64,000 bases of DNA, from NCBI RefSeq assembly GCF_030709675.1, contig NZ_JAUZQD010000012.1, positions 124,001 through 188,000 on the forward strand, given 5' to 3'. Below the pieces are notes generated by a model, which saw nothing but the letters and a program-made list of their open reading frames with translations, had not been told where the DNA came from and did not search any database. The position numbers were made by a program, and so were the translations under genes. This stretch comes from Symbioplanes lichenis (GTDB lineage Bacteria; Actinomycetota; Actinomycetes; Mycobacteriales; Micromonosporaceae). Positions 15,542 through 24,172 of this stretch are shown piece after piece (position 1 is the first letter of the stretch; the number at the start of each line of letters is the position of its first letter).

Positions 15542-16321
15542 TCACGCCGCTGCGCCGCCCGGCCACAGCCGCGCGGGCGCCGCCTCCGGCCGGTCCCCGA
15601 CCAGCTCAGCGAGGCGGGCGAGACGTCTGCGACCTGCGATCACGTACGCCGGACCGGCCTGGATCGTCCCGGCCAGGCCGACCTTGGTCAGCGCCGCATC
15701 GACGGCCTTGTCAAGGGAGCCGTCGGGATTCAGACCGAGGGCGTAGCCCTGGGGGCGGGGCGCACCGGCCGCCGCGGCCCACAGCCGCAATCGCGGGCCG
15801 TTGAGGAAGAGCTTGCCGGGCGGCGGCGGCCAGGCGTGGGCCAGGCCGTTCAACCTGCTGCTGTACGCCGTCCGCACCTCGAACCCGACGACCGGCGACG
15901 GCACCTCTTCTCCCCCGGGCTGGTCAGCCTCCGGCACAGTGACGGGAGTCTCGTCGTCCTCGTGTTCCACCGGCACCGACGTGAGTTCCGCCACGGCTTC
16001 CTCTTCCGGGTGCTCGGCGACCGGCTGCCAGTTGACCACGAGACCGCGCCCGACCAGCTCCTCGACGAGGACGTGCACGCGCCAGGCGGCGTCGACGCGT
16101 ACGGACACCCGGGCCGTACCCCCCATGGTCCCGAGGATCCCGGGGCCGGACAGCAAGCCGGCGAGATCAGCCAGCGAGGGGTCGATCGCCTCCACCCCGA
16201 AGACCGACAGCTGCTTGCCGGCCGGGGCGCCGGGCGGCACGCGGCGGCGGGGCGGCGTGACGCGCTCGACCGGCGCGGGTAGCACCTCGCGCGGAATCAG
16301 CGGCCACCCGGGCTCGGTCAT
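15542..16321 (-). CDS. Conserved hypothetical protein with an acidic linker
   Basis: 259 residues from ATG 16321. The N-terminal half (DPSLADLAGLLSGPG and ARVSVRVDAAWRVHVLVEEL) looks like a compact alpha/beta domain. An acidic Glu/Val/Pro-rich linker (about residues 115-155) is followed by a second domain (GFEVRTAYSSRLNGLAHAW, LRLWAAAAGAPRPQGYALG). No signal peptide or membrane segment is seen. The gene lies two bases after a lipoprotein gene, so the two are probably co-transcribed. I do not recognise the family. The location between topA and hppA makes it part of the conserved block, but the function is unknown. Confidence 0.75.
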   Translation of the reverse strand: MTEPGWPLIPREVLPAPVERVTPPRRRVPPGAPAGKQLSVFGVEAIDPSLADLAGLLSGPGILGTMGGTARVSVRVDAAWRVHVLVEELVGRGLVVNWQPVAEHPEEEAVAELTSVPVEHEDDETPVTVPEADQPGGEEVPSPVVGFEVRTAYSSRLNGLAHAWPPPPGKLFLNGPRLRLWAAAAGAPRPQGYALGLNPDGSLDKAVDAALTKVGLAGTIQAGPAYVIAGRRRLARLAELVGDRPEAAPARLWPGGAAA

Positions 16322-16323
16322 GG

Positions 16324-16854
16324 TCAGCGGCACTCCGGGGCTTCGTCGAACGCCTGCTTGAGCTCCACCGACGACAGGTTGCTGGTGTCCAGCTCGCTCG
16401 CCTGGTACTCGGTGTTCAGCGTGTCGACGACCGAACCGACCTTGGTGTAGAAGTCCTTCGACTCGGCGGTCGAGAGCCCCTGCACGCCGGTCCGGGCCTT
16501 GCCGTAGGCGTCGCGCATGGCGCTCAGCGACGTGGTGAAGCTCTCCGCCACCTGCCGGCCCTCGTCCACGTCGGGCACGCCGGCCTCCTGCACGCCGGCG
16601 CGCGCCTTCTCGCTCGCGGTCTCCGCCCCGCCGAAGAGCCGCATCAGGTTCTCCTTGGCCTGAGCGGGCGTCGTCTCGGCGGTCATCTGCTGCTGCGTCC
16701 TGGTCGCGAGATCGCCGATCTCGGTGCGCCAGGGGGCGAGCACTTTGCAGACCGTGGCCGCCCACGCCTGCGGGGTCGGACTGCCCGAACAGGCACCCAG
16801 CGTCACGACGAACGAGATGACGAGGAGGAAAGACAAGGAGCGGGCCGAGCGCAT
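16324..16854 (-). CDS. Small predicted lipoprotein
   Basis: 176 residues from ATG 16854. The N-terminus is a lipoprotein signal peptide (MRSARSLSFLLVIS...) with the lipobox LGAC, so Cys22 is probably lipidated and the protein sits on the outer face of the cytoplasmic membrane. The mature part is helical with WAATVCKVLAPW near the start and a terminal PECR; two cysteines may pair. It resembles other actinobacterial small helical lipoproteins of unknown role. Its stop lies two bases upstream of the next gene. Confidence 0.8.
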   Translation of the reverse strand: MRSARSLSFLLVISFVVTLGACSGSPTPQAWAATVCKVLAPWRTEIGDLATRTQQQMTAETTPAQAKENLMRLFGGAETASEKARAGVQEAGVPDVDEGRQVAESFTTSLSAMRDAYGKARTGVQGLSTAESKDFYTKVGSVVDTLNTEYQASELDTSNLSSVELKQAFDEAPECR

Positions 16855-16928
16855 GGTTTGCAGCGTACGGGTAACGCACCGTGGAGGGCACCCGGCGAGC
16901 GCCGGGCACCCCCCACGACTCTGTCCGA

Positions 16929-19298
16929 TCAGGCACTCACCCGCTCGGAGGAGGAGGGTGTGGTGGGCGTCTCGTCACCCATGGAGATCGGCTTGCGCTT
17001 GCTCCAGACCACGGCCGACACAATGATCAGTACGGCCACCACGGCGATGCTGATCCGCAGGGCGTTGTTCTGGTCGTCGCCGATGCTCCACGCCACGACG
17101 GCCGGGGCGATCAGCAGCGAGACCAGGTTCATCACCTTGATCAGCGGGTTGATCGCCGGGCCCGCCGTGTCCTTGAACGGGTCGCCGACCGTGTCGCCGA
17201 TCACCGTCGCGGCGTGCGCGTCGGAGCCCTTGCCCCCGAAGGCACCGTCCTCGACCAGCTTCTTGGCGTTGTCCCAGGCCCCGCCCGAGTTGGCCAGGAA
17301 GACCGCCATCAGCGTGCCCGCCCCGATGGCCCCGGCCAGGTAGGACGCCAGCGCGCCGGCGCCCAGCCCGAAGCCGACCGCGATGGGCGCCAGGATCGCG
17401 AGCAGGCCCGGGGTGAGCAGCTCCCGCTGGGCGTCGCGGGTGCAGATGTCGACGACCCGGCCGTACTCGGGACGCTGGGTGCGGTCCATGATCCCCGGGA
17501 AGTCGCGGAACTGGCGCCGCACCTCCATCACGACCGCGCCGGCCGAGCGGGAGACCGCGTTGATGGCCAGCCCGGAGAAGAGGAAGACGACGGCCGCGCC
17601 GATCAGCAGGCCCACCAGGTTGCGCGGGTTGGCGATGTTGAGCAGGCCCAGGATCTCGCTGCCGATGCGGTCGGCGGAGATGCCGGCGTCGGCCAGCGAG
17701 TCCGAGAGCGTGTTCGTGTACGACCCGAAGAGCGCCGTGGCGGCCAGCACCGCCGTGGCGATCGCGATGCCCTTGGTGATCGCCTTCGTGGTGTTGCCGA
17801 CCGCGTCCAGCTCGGTGAGGATCTGCGCGCCGCGCTCGTCCACGTCGCCGGACATCTCGGCGATGCCCTGCGCGTTGTCGGAGATCGGGCCGAAGGTGTC
17901 CATCGCCACGATGACGCCGACCGTGGTGAGCAGGCCGGTGCCGGCGAGGGCGACCGCGAAGAGTGACAGCGTGATGGAGGAGCCGCCGAGCAGGAACGCT
18001 CCGTACACGCCCGCGCCGATCAGCAGCGCGGAGTAGACGGCCGACTCGAGCCCGACGCTGATGCCCGCGAGCACCACCGTCGCCGGGCCGGTCTGCGACG
18101 ACTTGCCGATGTCCTGGACCGGGCGCCGCTGCACCTCGGTGAAGTAGCCGGTGAGCGCCTGGATCGCCGCCGCCAGCACGATGCCGATCACGACCGCGCC
18201 GATCGCGACCCACTGCGGGTTGCGACCACTTTCGGCCACGCCGGCCGCCAGCTCCTCACCGAACCCGGCGAACGAGCTCGGCAGGTACGTGAAGCTGACG
18301 ACCGCCACGATGATCGCCGACAGCAGCGCCGAGATGTAGAACGCCCGGTTGATGGCGGTCAGCCCGTTGCGGTCCGAGGCCCGCAGCCGCGTGATGAAGA
18401 CGCCGACGATGGCGATGACCACGCCGACCGTCGAGATGATCAACGGGAAGATCAGGCCGTCGGTGCCGAACGCCGCCTGGCCCAGGATGAGCGCGGCGAC
18501 CAGCGTCACGGCGTACGACTCGAAGAGGTCCGCGGCCATGCCGGCGCAGTCACCGACGTTGTCGCCCACGTTGTCCGCGATCGTCGCCGCGTTGCGCGGG
18601 TCGTCCTCGGGGATGCCCTGCTCCACCTTGCCCACCAGGTCGGCGCCGACGTCGGCGGCCTTGGTGAAGATGCCGCCGCCGACCCGCATGAACATGGCGA
18701 GCAGCGCGGCACCGAAACCGAAGCCCTCCAGCACGGTCGGCGCGTCTTCCCGGAAGATCCACACGACCAGCGCGGCGCCGAGCAGGCCCAAGCCCACGGT
18801 CATGAAGCCGACCACGCCGCCGGTCCGGAAGGCGATGCCCATGGCCTTCTCCCGGCCGCCGGACTCCCCCGCGGCCGCCGCGACGCGCAAGTTGGCCCGG
18901 GTGGCCAGCGCCATGCCCGCCCCGCCGATCACCGAGCTGAAGGCCGCGCCGACGACGAAGAAGAGTGATCGGCCGATCTTGACCCAGGTCTCGTTGCCGC
19001 CGGTGTCGTGCACCGGCAGCAGGAACAGCAGCACGACCGCGATCACGACGAAGATCGCCAGGGTGCGGAACTGCCGCAACAGGTACGCCGACGCGCCTTC
19101 CTGCACGGCGCCGGCGATTTCCTGCATGGACTGGGTGCCGCGGGCCGTCTTCAGCACCGACTGCACGAACATGGCGGCGAACCCGAGCGCGACCAGGGCG
19201 AAGACCACGGCGACGACGACGAAGACGAGGTTCCCTCCGCCCAGGTCGACAGCGCCGGACTCGGCCGCGAGGTAGGTAGTTGTGGAGGTTCCGGACAT
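16929..19298 (-). CDS. hppA: Membrane-bound proton-translocating pyrophosphatase
   Basis: 789 residues from ATG 19298, with GGGAGGACA seven bases upstream (a TTG lies just before). About 16 membrane helices are predicted. The substrate-binding signature DVGADLVGKVEQGIPEDD and DNVGDNVGDCAGMAADLFE are intact. The motif GNTTKAITKG has lysine where potassium-dependent enzymes have alanine, which marks the potassium-independent class. The enzyme couples pyrophosphate hydrolysis to proton export. It lies downstream of the bldG/anti-sigma pair on the same strand, but a 400-base gap with a hairpin suggests its own promoter. Confidence 0.97.
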   Translation of the reverse strand: MSGTSTTTYLAAESGAVDLGGGNLVFVVVAVVFALVALGFAAMFVQSVLKTARGTQSMQEIAGAVQEGASAYLLRQFRTLAIFVVIAVVLLFLLPVHDTGGNETWVKIGRSLFFVVGAAFSSVIGGAGMALATRANLRVAAAAGESGGREKAMGIAFRTGGVVGFMTVGLGLLGAALVVWIFREDAPTVLEGFGFGAALLAMFMRVGGGIFTKAADVGADLVGKVEQGIPEDDPRNAATIADNVGDNVGDCAGMAADLFESYAVTLVAALILGQAAFGTDGLIFPLIISTVGVVIAIVGVFITRLRASDRNGLTAINRAFYISALLSAIIVAVVSFTYLPSSFAGFGEELAAGVAESGRNPQWVAIGAVVIGIVLAAAIQALTGYFTEVQRRPVQDIGKSSQTGPATVVLAGISVGLESAVYSALLIGAGVYGAFLLGGSSITLSLFAVALAGTGLLTTVGVIVAMDTFGPISDNAQGIAEMSGDVDERGAQILTELDAVGNTTKAITKGIAIATAVLAATALFGSYTNTLSDSLADAGISADRIGSEILGLLNIANPRNLVGLLIGAAVVFLFSGLAINAVSRSAGAVVMEVRRQFRDFPGIMDRTQRPEYGRVVDICTRDAQRELLTPGLLAILAPIAVGFGLGAGALASYLAGAIGAGTLMAVFLANSGGAWDNAKKLVEDGAFGGKGSDAHAATVIGDTVGDPFKDTAGPAINPLIKVMNLVSLLIAPAVVAWSIGDDQNNALRISIAVVAVLIIVSAVVWSKRKPISMGDETPTTPSSSERVSA

Positions 19299-19435
19299 CA
19301 ATGTCCTCCCGCTACACCGACTGACGCCGGACAGCGGACGAGTCTGCCGGCGCTTCCCCCCGGACGAGGGGACGACGAATCCGGGTCACGCGGCTGCGGA
19401 ACCCGGGGAGCAGTGACTGACTACCAGCGCACTGT

Positions 19436-19508
19436 AACGGCTAACGTGTTGATGGTCACATCCGGACGAGGGTGCATTCCAGTGAGATCCATCGCTGTGT
19501 TAGCCGTT
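19436..19508. promoter_or_regulatory. Widely spaced perfect 10-bp inverted repeat upstream of hppA
   Basis: AACGGCTAAC (19436-19445) and GTTAGCCGTT (19499-19508) are exact inverted copies separated by 53 bases, about 140-210 bases upstream of the hppA start. The 398-base gap 19299-19696 holds no gene. It contains this repeat, a terminator-like hairpin at 19601-19629 and nothing else I can support. Confidence 0.5.
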
Positions 19509-19600
19509 GTCCCAGCACGGTGGAAGGCCCTACTCTCCCGGCCGCTACCTGGCTTTTCCCGGGCCGTGCGCCGAGCGGTGGCCCCGATGCGCCAAACGGC

Positions 19601-19629
19601 AACGCCCTGCCACTTTCGGGCAGGGCGTT
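19601..19629 (-). terminator. Terminator-like hairpin after the anti-sigma gene
   Basis: An 11-bp perfect stem (aacgccctgcc with ggcagggcgtt) with a 7-base loop lies about 70 bases past the stop of the RsbW-like gene. There is no U-rich tail, as is usual in high-GC actinobacteria. Confidence 0.7.
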
Positions 19630-19696
19630 GCTCGCGGTGTTGCTTCGGGCTGCGGGCGTCTTACCTCCCGGCGACCGTCTTCGCGTTCCGGGCGGC

Positions 19697-20134
19697 TTAC
19701 CTCCTGGCCACCGGCCAGACCATGCGGACCTCGGTGCCGATGCCCTCGTCCACCGGGCGCACCTGCAGGTCGTCGACGAAACCGGCGAGCAGGGCGAAGC
19801 CCACGCCCGTCGTGAGCGCCTCGTCGGTCAGCGACTCGTCGGCCAGCTCGTCCGGCGGCAGCTTGGTCAGGCCGATGCTCGCCTCGATGGGCGCGCGGTC
19901 GATGACCCGGACCGTGTAGGAGTCCGAGTCGGACATCTCGACCATGACCAGGTCAGGGATGTCGTACTGGTTGTGCAGGGCCACCGCCCGGGTGCAGGCC
20001 TCACCGATGGCCAGCCGCACCTCGTCGAGCAGGTCCTCGGCGACCCCCGCGCGCCGGGCCACCGCCACGCCGACCAGCCGGGCCGTGCGCACGTGCACGG
20101 GGGCGGGCGAGAACGACAGCCGTACTGTTGCCAT
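19697..20134 (-). CDS. RsbW-like anti-sigma regulatory protein partnered with BldG
   Basis: 145 residues from ATG 20134, overlapping the bldG stop by one base (TGATG). The fold pattern of the GHKL ATPase/anti-sigma family is visible (LLDEVRLAIGEACTRAV, then GVGFALLAGFVDDL and TEVRMVWPV). The N-box has E-A-C-T-R where active RsbW kinases have Glu-x-x-x-Asn, and no clear Asp-x-Gly-x-Gly box is seen, so ATP binding is doubtful. In Streptomyces the gene next to bldG encodes an anti-sigma factor that binds BldG; this is probably its counterpart. Confidence 0.8.
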   Translation of the reverse strand: MATVRLSFSPAPVHVRTARLVGVAVARRAGVAEDLLDEVRLAIGEACTRAVALHNQYDIPDLVMVEMSDSDSYTVRVIDRAPIEASIGLTKLPPDELADESLTDEALTTGVGFALLAGFVDDLQVRPVDEGIGTEVRMVWPVARR

Positions 20135-20493
20135 CACGCCGTCGGAGGGTTGTCGGAGCGTTCTGAGGTCGCGGCCTCGACGGAGGGGTAGATCGGGAAG
20201 ACCTGGTCCAGAGCGGTGATCCGGAAGATCTTCAACAGCGGCTCCTTGGCGCAGACCAGCCCGAAGGTGCCCCCGGCCGCGCGGAGGCGCTTGAGCGCGC
20301 CGACCAGCACACCGAGGCCCGTCGAGTCGAGGAAGTCGACCTTCGCCAGGTCCACCACCACATTGCGGGCACCCCCGTCGACCAACTCGACGAGCCGCTC
20401 CCGCAGCCGTGGTGCGGTGTAGACGTCCACCTCACCGCCGACGTCGAGCACCGTGTGCTCGCCGACGGTACGGGTCGTCAGCGACAGCTCCAT
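20134..20493 (-). CDS. bldG: STAS-domain anti-sigma factor antagonist, BldG type
   Basis: 119 residues from ATG 20493, with a strong GGAGGGAGGAGG ribosome binding site. This is a single STAS domain with the conserved phosphorylation motif DFLDSTGLGVLV, in which the serine is the site modified by anti-sigma kinases. The position between the RsbW-like gene and a divergent DECH helicase, with hppA downstream, matches the Streptomyces bldG locus, where BldG is needed for aerial mycelium and antibiotic formation. The symbol rests on that context plus the domain. Confidence 0.8.
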   Translation of the reverse strand: MELSLTTRTVGEHTVLDVGGEVDVYTAPRLRERLVELVDGGARNVVVDLAKVDFLDSTGLGVLVGALKRLRAAGGTFGLVCAKEPLLKIFRITALDQVFPIYPSVEAATSERSDNPPTA

Positions 20494-20623
20494 CGGTCCT
20501 CCTCCCTCCGGACAAGCCTGCAGGCAGCCGATCCCCCGAGCGAATCTAACCACCGTCCGTCTTCCCCGGCGCGTGGCACCCACCGTCGTACCCGTTTGGG
20601 GTTGACGCCATACCGGTGTCAGA

Positions 20624-22972
20624 GTGCAGGACGTGACGACGACAGCCCGGGGTGTGCCCGCAGCCCGGCAGCCGCTGGGCGCGCTCGGCCCGGCCGAGTT
20701 GCTGCATCGCCTCCGCGCCGGCCGGACCAGCGCGGACGAGTCGCCGATCACCCACGTCGAGCGGGTCGAGGCACGCTCCGGACGCCCGGTGTCCTGGCCC
20801 GAATGGGCCCCGCCGGAGCTGCGAGAGGCCTACGGCTTCCAGCCCTGGGAGCACCAGGCCGCCGCCGCGACGCTGGCCCACGAGGGCAGCAATGTGGTGA
20901 TCGCCACCGGCACGGCCTCGGGCAAGTCGCTCGCCTATCAGCTGCCCGCGCTGAGCCGCCTGCTCGCCGACCCCCGGGCGACCGTGCTCTACATCTCCCC
21001 GACCAAGGCGCTCGCAGCGGACCAGTTGCGCTCGCTGCAACGGCTGGGCCTCGACGGGGTACGCCCGGCGGCCTACGACGGCGACACCCCGCGCGAGGAG
21101 CGGGAGTGGATCCGGCAGCACTCCCGCTTCGTGCTGACGAACCCGGACATGGTGCACCACGGCATGCTGCCGAGCCATCAGAAGTGGGCCGTCTTCCTGC
21201 GTCACCTCGCCTACGTGGTCATCGACGAGTGCCACGCCTACCGGGGCGTCTTCGGCTCCCACGTCGCGCATGTCCTGCGCCGCCTGCGCCGGATGGCGGC
21301 CCGTTACAACGGCGCCCCCACCTTCGTCCTCGCCTCCGCCACCTCCGGCGACCCGGCCGGCGCCGCCTCCCGGCTGACCGGGCTGCCCGTGACCGCGGTG
21401 ACCGACGACGCGTCGCCCCGGGGCGCGGTCACCTTCGCCCTCTGGGAGCCGCCCCTGCTCCCCGCCGAGGACCCCGAGCTGCCACCGACCCGCCGCTCCG
21501 CCCTCAGCGAGACCGCCGACCTGCTCACCGACGCCGTGGTGGCCGGCACCCGCACTCTCGCCTTCGTCCGCTCCCGCCGCGGCGCCGAGGTCGTCGCCTC
21601 GATGACCCGCCACCAGCTCGACGAGGCCGTTCCCGGGCTGGGCAGCCGCGTCGCCGCCTACCGCGCGGGCTATCTCAAGGAGGACCGCCGGGCCATCGAG
21701 CGCGCCCTCCTCACCGGCGACCTGCTGGCCCTGGCCTCCACGAACGCCCTCGAGCTGGGCGTCGACCTGGCCGGCCTCGACGCGGTGCTCATCTGCGGCT
21801 ATCCAGGCACCCGCGCCTCCCTGTGGCAGCAGGCGGGCCGGGCCGGGCGCGCCGGCGGCGAAGCCCTCGCCGTCCTCGTGGCCCGCGACGACCCGCTGGA
21901 CACCTATCTCGTGCACCATCCCGAGGCGCTCTTCGGCCGCGGCGTCGAGGCCACGGTGCTGGACCCCGCCAACCCGTACGTCCTCGGGCCCCAGCTCTGC
22001 TGCGCGGCCGCCGAGGCCCCGCTCCGCCCGGCCGACCTCGAGCTCTTCGGCGGCGCCACGGCCCAGGCGGCGGTCGACGCGCTGGTCGCCTCGGGCGCCC
22101 TCCGCAAGCGCCCCACCGGCTGGTACTGGACGCACCAGGGCCGCCCCGACGTCGACCTCCGTGGCACAGGTGGCGCCCCGGTCGCCGTCGTCGAGTCCGC
22201 CACCGGGCGTCTGCTGGGCACTGTCGACCCCGGCTCCTCCCACGTCATGCTCCACACCGGCGCGGTCTATCTGCACCAGGGCGCCACCTATCTGGTCGAC
22301 GACCTGGACCTCGAGGATGCCGTGGCCCTCGTCCACGCCGCCGACCCCGACTGGTCCACCCACGCCCGCGACGTCACCGACATCTCCGTCGTCGCCGTCC
22401 GCGAACGCCTCGACACCGGCCCGGTCAGCCTCTTCCTCGGCGACGTCGACGTCACCAGCCAGGTCGTCTCCTATCAGCGCCGGCGCCTGCGCACCGGCGA
22501 GGTGATCGACACCCACCAGCTCGACCTCCCGGCCCGCCAGCTCCGCACGGTCGCCGTCTGGTGGACCATCAGCCCCGGCGCCCTCCTGGCCGCCGGCGTC
22601 GAGCCCGCCGACGTCCCGGGCGCCCTGCACGCCGCCGAGCACGCCGCCATCGGCCTCCTGCCGCTCATGGCCACCTGCGACCGCTGGGACATCGGCGGTT
22701 TGTCCACAGCCGACCACCAGGACACCGACAGCCCGACCATCTTCGTCTACGACGGCCACCCGGGCGGCGCGGGCTTCGCCGAACGGGCCCACGCCACCGC
22801 CCGCGCCTGGCTCGGCGCCACCCGCGAAGCCATCGCCACGTGCGTCTGCGAGACGGGCTGCCCGTCGTGCGTCCAGTCCCCGAAGTGCGGCAACGGCAAC
22901 AACCCCCTGGACAAGGCCAAGGCCATCCACGTCCTGGACATCGTCCTCGCCCACCTCCCCCGGCCCGCCTGA
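20624..22972 (+). CDS. DECH-box superfamily 2 helicase with DUF1998-type C-terminus (MrfA/Hrq1-like)
   Basis: 782 residues from GTG 20624. Walker A is IATGTASGKS, motif II is VIDECHAYRG and motif VI is QQAGRAGR. The C-terminal domain has a four-cysteine cluster (CVCETGCPSCVQSPKCGN) like the zinc or iron-sulfur motif of MrfA, a 3'-to-5' helicase of DNA repair in Bacillus, and the RecQ4-like Hrq1 family. It is divergent from bldG, 130 bases between starts. In this genome block the helicase is the standard neighbour of the Tad operon. A TTGTCCACA box lies inside the gene at 22700. Confidence 0.93.
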   Translation: MQDVTTTARGVPAARQPLGALGPAELLHRLRAGRTSADESPITHVERVEARSGRPVSWPEWAPPELREAYGFQPWEHQAAAATLAHEGSNVVIATGTASGKSLAYQLPALSRLLADPRATVLYISPTKALAADQLRSLQRLGLDGVRPAAYDGDTPREEREWIRQHSRFVLTNPDMVHHGMLPSHQKWAVFLRHLAYVVIDECHAYRGVFGSHVAHVLRRLRRMAARYNGAPTFVLASATSGDPAGAASRLTGLPVTAVTDDASPRGAVTFALWEPPLLPAEDPELPPTRRSALSETADLLTDAVVAGTRTLAFVRSRRGAEVVASMTRHQLDEAVPGLGSRVAAYRAGYLKEDRRAIERALLTGDLLALASTNALELGVDLAGLDAVLICGYPGTRASLWQQAGRAGRAGGEALAVLVARDDPLDTYLVHHPEALFGRGVEATVLDPANPYVLGPQLCCAAAEAPLRPADLELFGGATAQAAVDALVASGALRKRPTGWYWTHQGRPDVDLRGTGGAPVAVVESATGRLLGTVDPGSSHVMLHTGAVYLHQGATYLVDDLDLEDAVALVHAADPDWSTHARDVTDISVVAVRERLDTGPVSLFLGDVDVTSQVVSYQRRRLRTGEVIDTHQLDLPARQLRTVAVWWTISPGALLAAGVEPADVPGALHAAEHAAIGLLPLMATCDRWDIGGLSTADHQDTDSPTIFVYDGHPGGAGFAERAHATARAWLGATREAIATCVCETGCPSCVQSPKCGNGNNPLDKAKAIHVLDIVLAHLPRPA

Positions 22973-23061
22973 CCCGCGCTCCCCCGGCATCCGGTCACCT
23001 CCTCGGCTTGCCGCAGTCACCGGACGGCCGCCGGTCGCCTCGGATCCGCTGCCTGGATGAG

Positions 23062-23419
23062 TCACCGGGCCCGCTTTCGCGACCGCTGAAGCGTGACCGG
23101 TGTAGCCGGGCAGCTCGAGGTCCGTCCGAGCCGTGACGGTCAGTTCGAGGCCGTGGAGGGAGCAGCGCGTCAGGCGTCCACCGTTCGCGGCGACCAGCTC
23201 GGCGGCGCGGGCGCACGCGGCGGGCTCCCCTTCGATCGCCCGGGCGGCCCCGGCGAGCGCCCCGAAGTCGGCGGCCGTCCGAGCCTCGTGCCGCGCGACC
23301 CGGGCGGCACCGATGGCCGCGCCGCTCATCCCCGCGAACACCATGACGAGCCCGGCCGCAACCCCCATGATCGTCGCCGACCCCCGGTCCCGAGCCGATC
23401 CCCGGCTCCCGCCCGTCAT
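23062..23419 (-). CDS. TadE/G-like membrane protein at the end of the tad operon, stop codon not in frame
   Basis: ATG 23419 overlaps the TadE stop by four bases (ATGA). The product has a hydrophobic N-terminal segment (IMGVAAGLVMVFAGMSGAA), then HEARTAADFGALAGAARA, typical of the TadE-like proteins next to DECH helicases in actinobacteria. The family is usually about 85-140 residues. Here the frame continues with no stop until 20546, antisense through the whole helicase gene. A TGA exists at 23064-23062 one frame over, right after the KAGPV segment. I place the end there, assuming a one-base frameshift in the strain or the assembly. Confidence 0.6.
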
Positions 23420-23808
23420 GGCAGCACTCCCGGCTCCAGTGCGGCCACGGCCCGCCCCTCGACGGTGATCTGCGGAAGCATGTCGCCGAGCAGAGGCGCG
23501 GGCGCCCGCACGGTGACGGTCACCGTGCCCTCGGCGGCCGAGGGCGTCACCACGATCTGCGCGCCGTCGGGGGCGATGTCGGCGGCGGCCCGGACACCGG
23601 AGTCACCGCGCGCCGCCATGAGGGCGCCCTCGCGGGCCGCGTCGGCGCAGCTTCCCTGGGCGCCGACGGCACAGATGGCGGTCAGCCCCGCGAACAGGAG
23701 CAGCATGAGCGCCGGCAGCCCGGCAGCGAGCTCCACCGTGTAAGACCCCCGATCACAGGCCGCGTAGGACCCCCGGTCACCCGCCGCGGGCTGCCGGCGC
23801 GCGATCAA
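23416..23808 (-). CDS. TadE-family pseudopilin-like protein
   Basis: 130 residues starting at TTG 23808, which overlaps the upstream stop by two bases. DRGSYTVELAAGLPALMLLL is the prepilin-like N-terminal segment of TadE proteins, followed by GSCADAAREGALMAARGD, the conserved post-helix region. It corresponds in position to Rv3655c of M. tuberculosis. TadE proteins are minor pseudopilins for Flp pilus assembly. Confidence 0.82.
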   Translation of the reverse strand: MIARRQPAAGDRGSYAACDRGSYTVELAAGLPALMLLLFAGLTAICAVGAQGSCADAAREGALMAARGDSGVRAAADIAPDGAQIVVTPSAAEGTVTVTVRAPAPLLGDMLPQITVEGRAVAALEPGVLP

Positions 23809-23984
23809 TTCAGGGCCTCGCTGATCAGCTTGGTGAGCTGGGTGGTGATGGAGGTGCTCTGGACGACCTTGTAGAGCACGGTCCCGAACCCGGCCGCCGC
23901 CAGAGTGCCCACCGCGTATTCCACCGTGTGCGATCCGTCGTCAGCCCCGAGCGGGCCGACCAGCTGAGCGATCAATCGATGCAC
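23805..23984 (-). CDS. DUF4244-type small Flp-pilin-like protein
   Basis: 59 residues from GTG 23984, with AAGGAG about ten bases upstream. It has the motif GSHTVEYAVGTLAAAGFGTV (a prepilin-like Glu-Tyr followed by a hydrophobic helix) and ends TKLISEALN. This is the position of the short Flp-like pilin in actinobacterial tad loci (compare Rv3656c). A much longer frame runs upstream through the 27-bp repeats and is not credible because the family is short. Confidence 0.8.
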   Translation of the reverse strand: MHRLIAQLVGPLGADDGSHTVEYAVGTLAAAGFGTVLYKVVQSTSITTQLTKLISEALN

Positions 23985-24010
23985 GAAGAGTTGCTCCTTC
24001 TTCTCTCGGT

Positions 24011-24150
24011 GCCGCCGCGACGCGACGGCCTTTCGGCGCCGCCCCGACGCGACGGCTTTCGATGCCGCCGCAACGCGACGGCCTTTCGGCGCCGCCGCAA
24101 CGCGACGGCCTTTCGGCGCCGCCGCAACGCGACGGCTTTCGAGGCCGCCG
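24011..24150. repeat. 27-bp tandem repeat inside the tad operon
   Basis: Five full units of 26-27 bases begin at 24011, 24038, 24064, 24091 and 24118, with a sixth partial copy at 24144. Two units (24064 and 24091) are identical: gccgccgcaacgcgacgg followed by cctttcggc. The array lies between the tadC-like stop (24173) and the pilin-like start (23984), within the presumed operon leader of the pilin. Confidence 0.85.
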
Positions 24151-24172
24151 CGGAGGGCGGCCTCATGGGTGG

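Noticed and set aside
20546..23050. 957-codon - strand frame continuing the TadE/G-like gene through the helicase gene.
   Set aside because: After residue ~120 the sequence is only the low-complexity antisense of the helicase; the family is short, so only the first part is annotated.
24011..24150. CRISPR-like array.
   Set aside because: Units are contiguous with no unique spacers and no cas genes are nearby; it is a simple tandem repeat.
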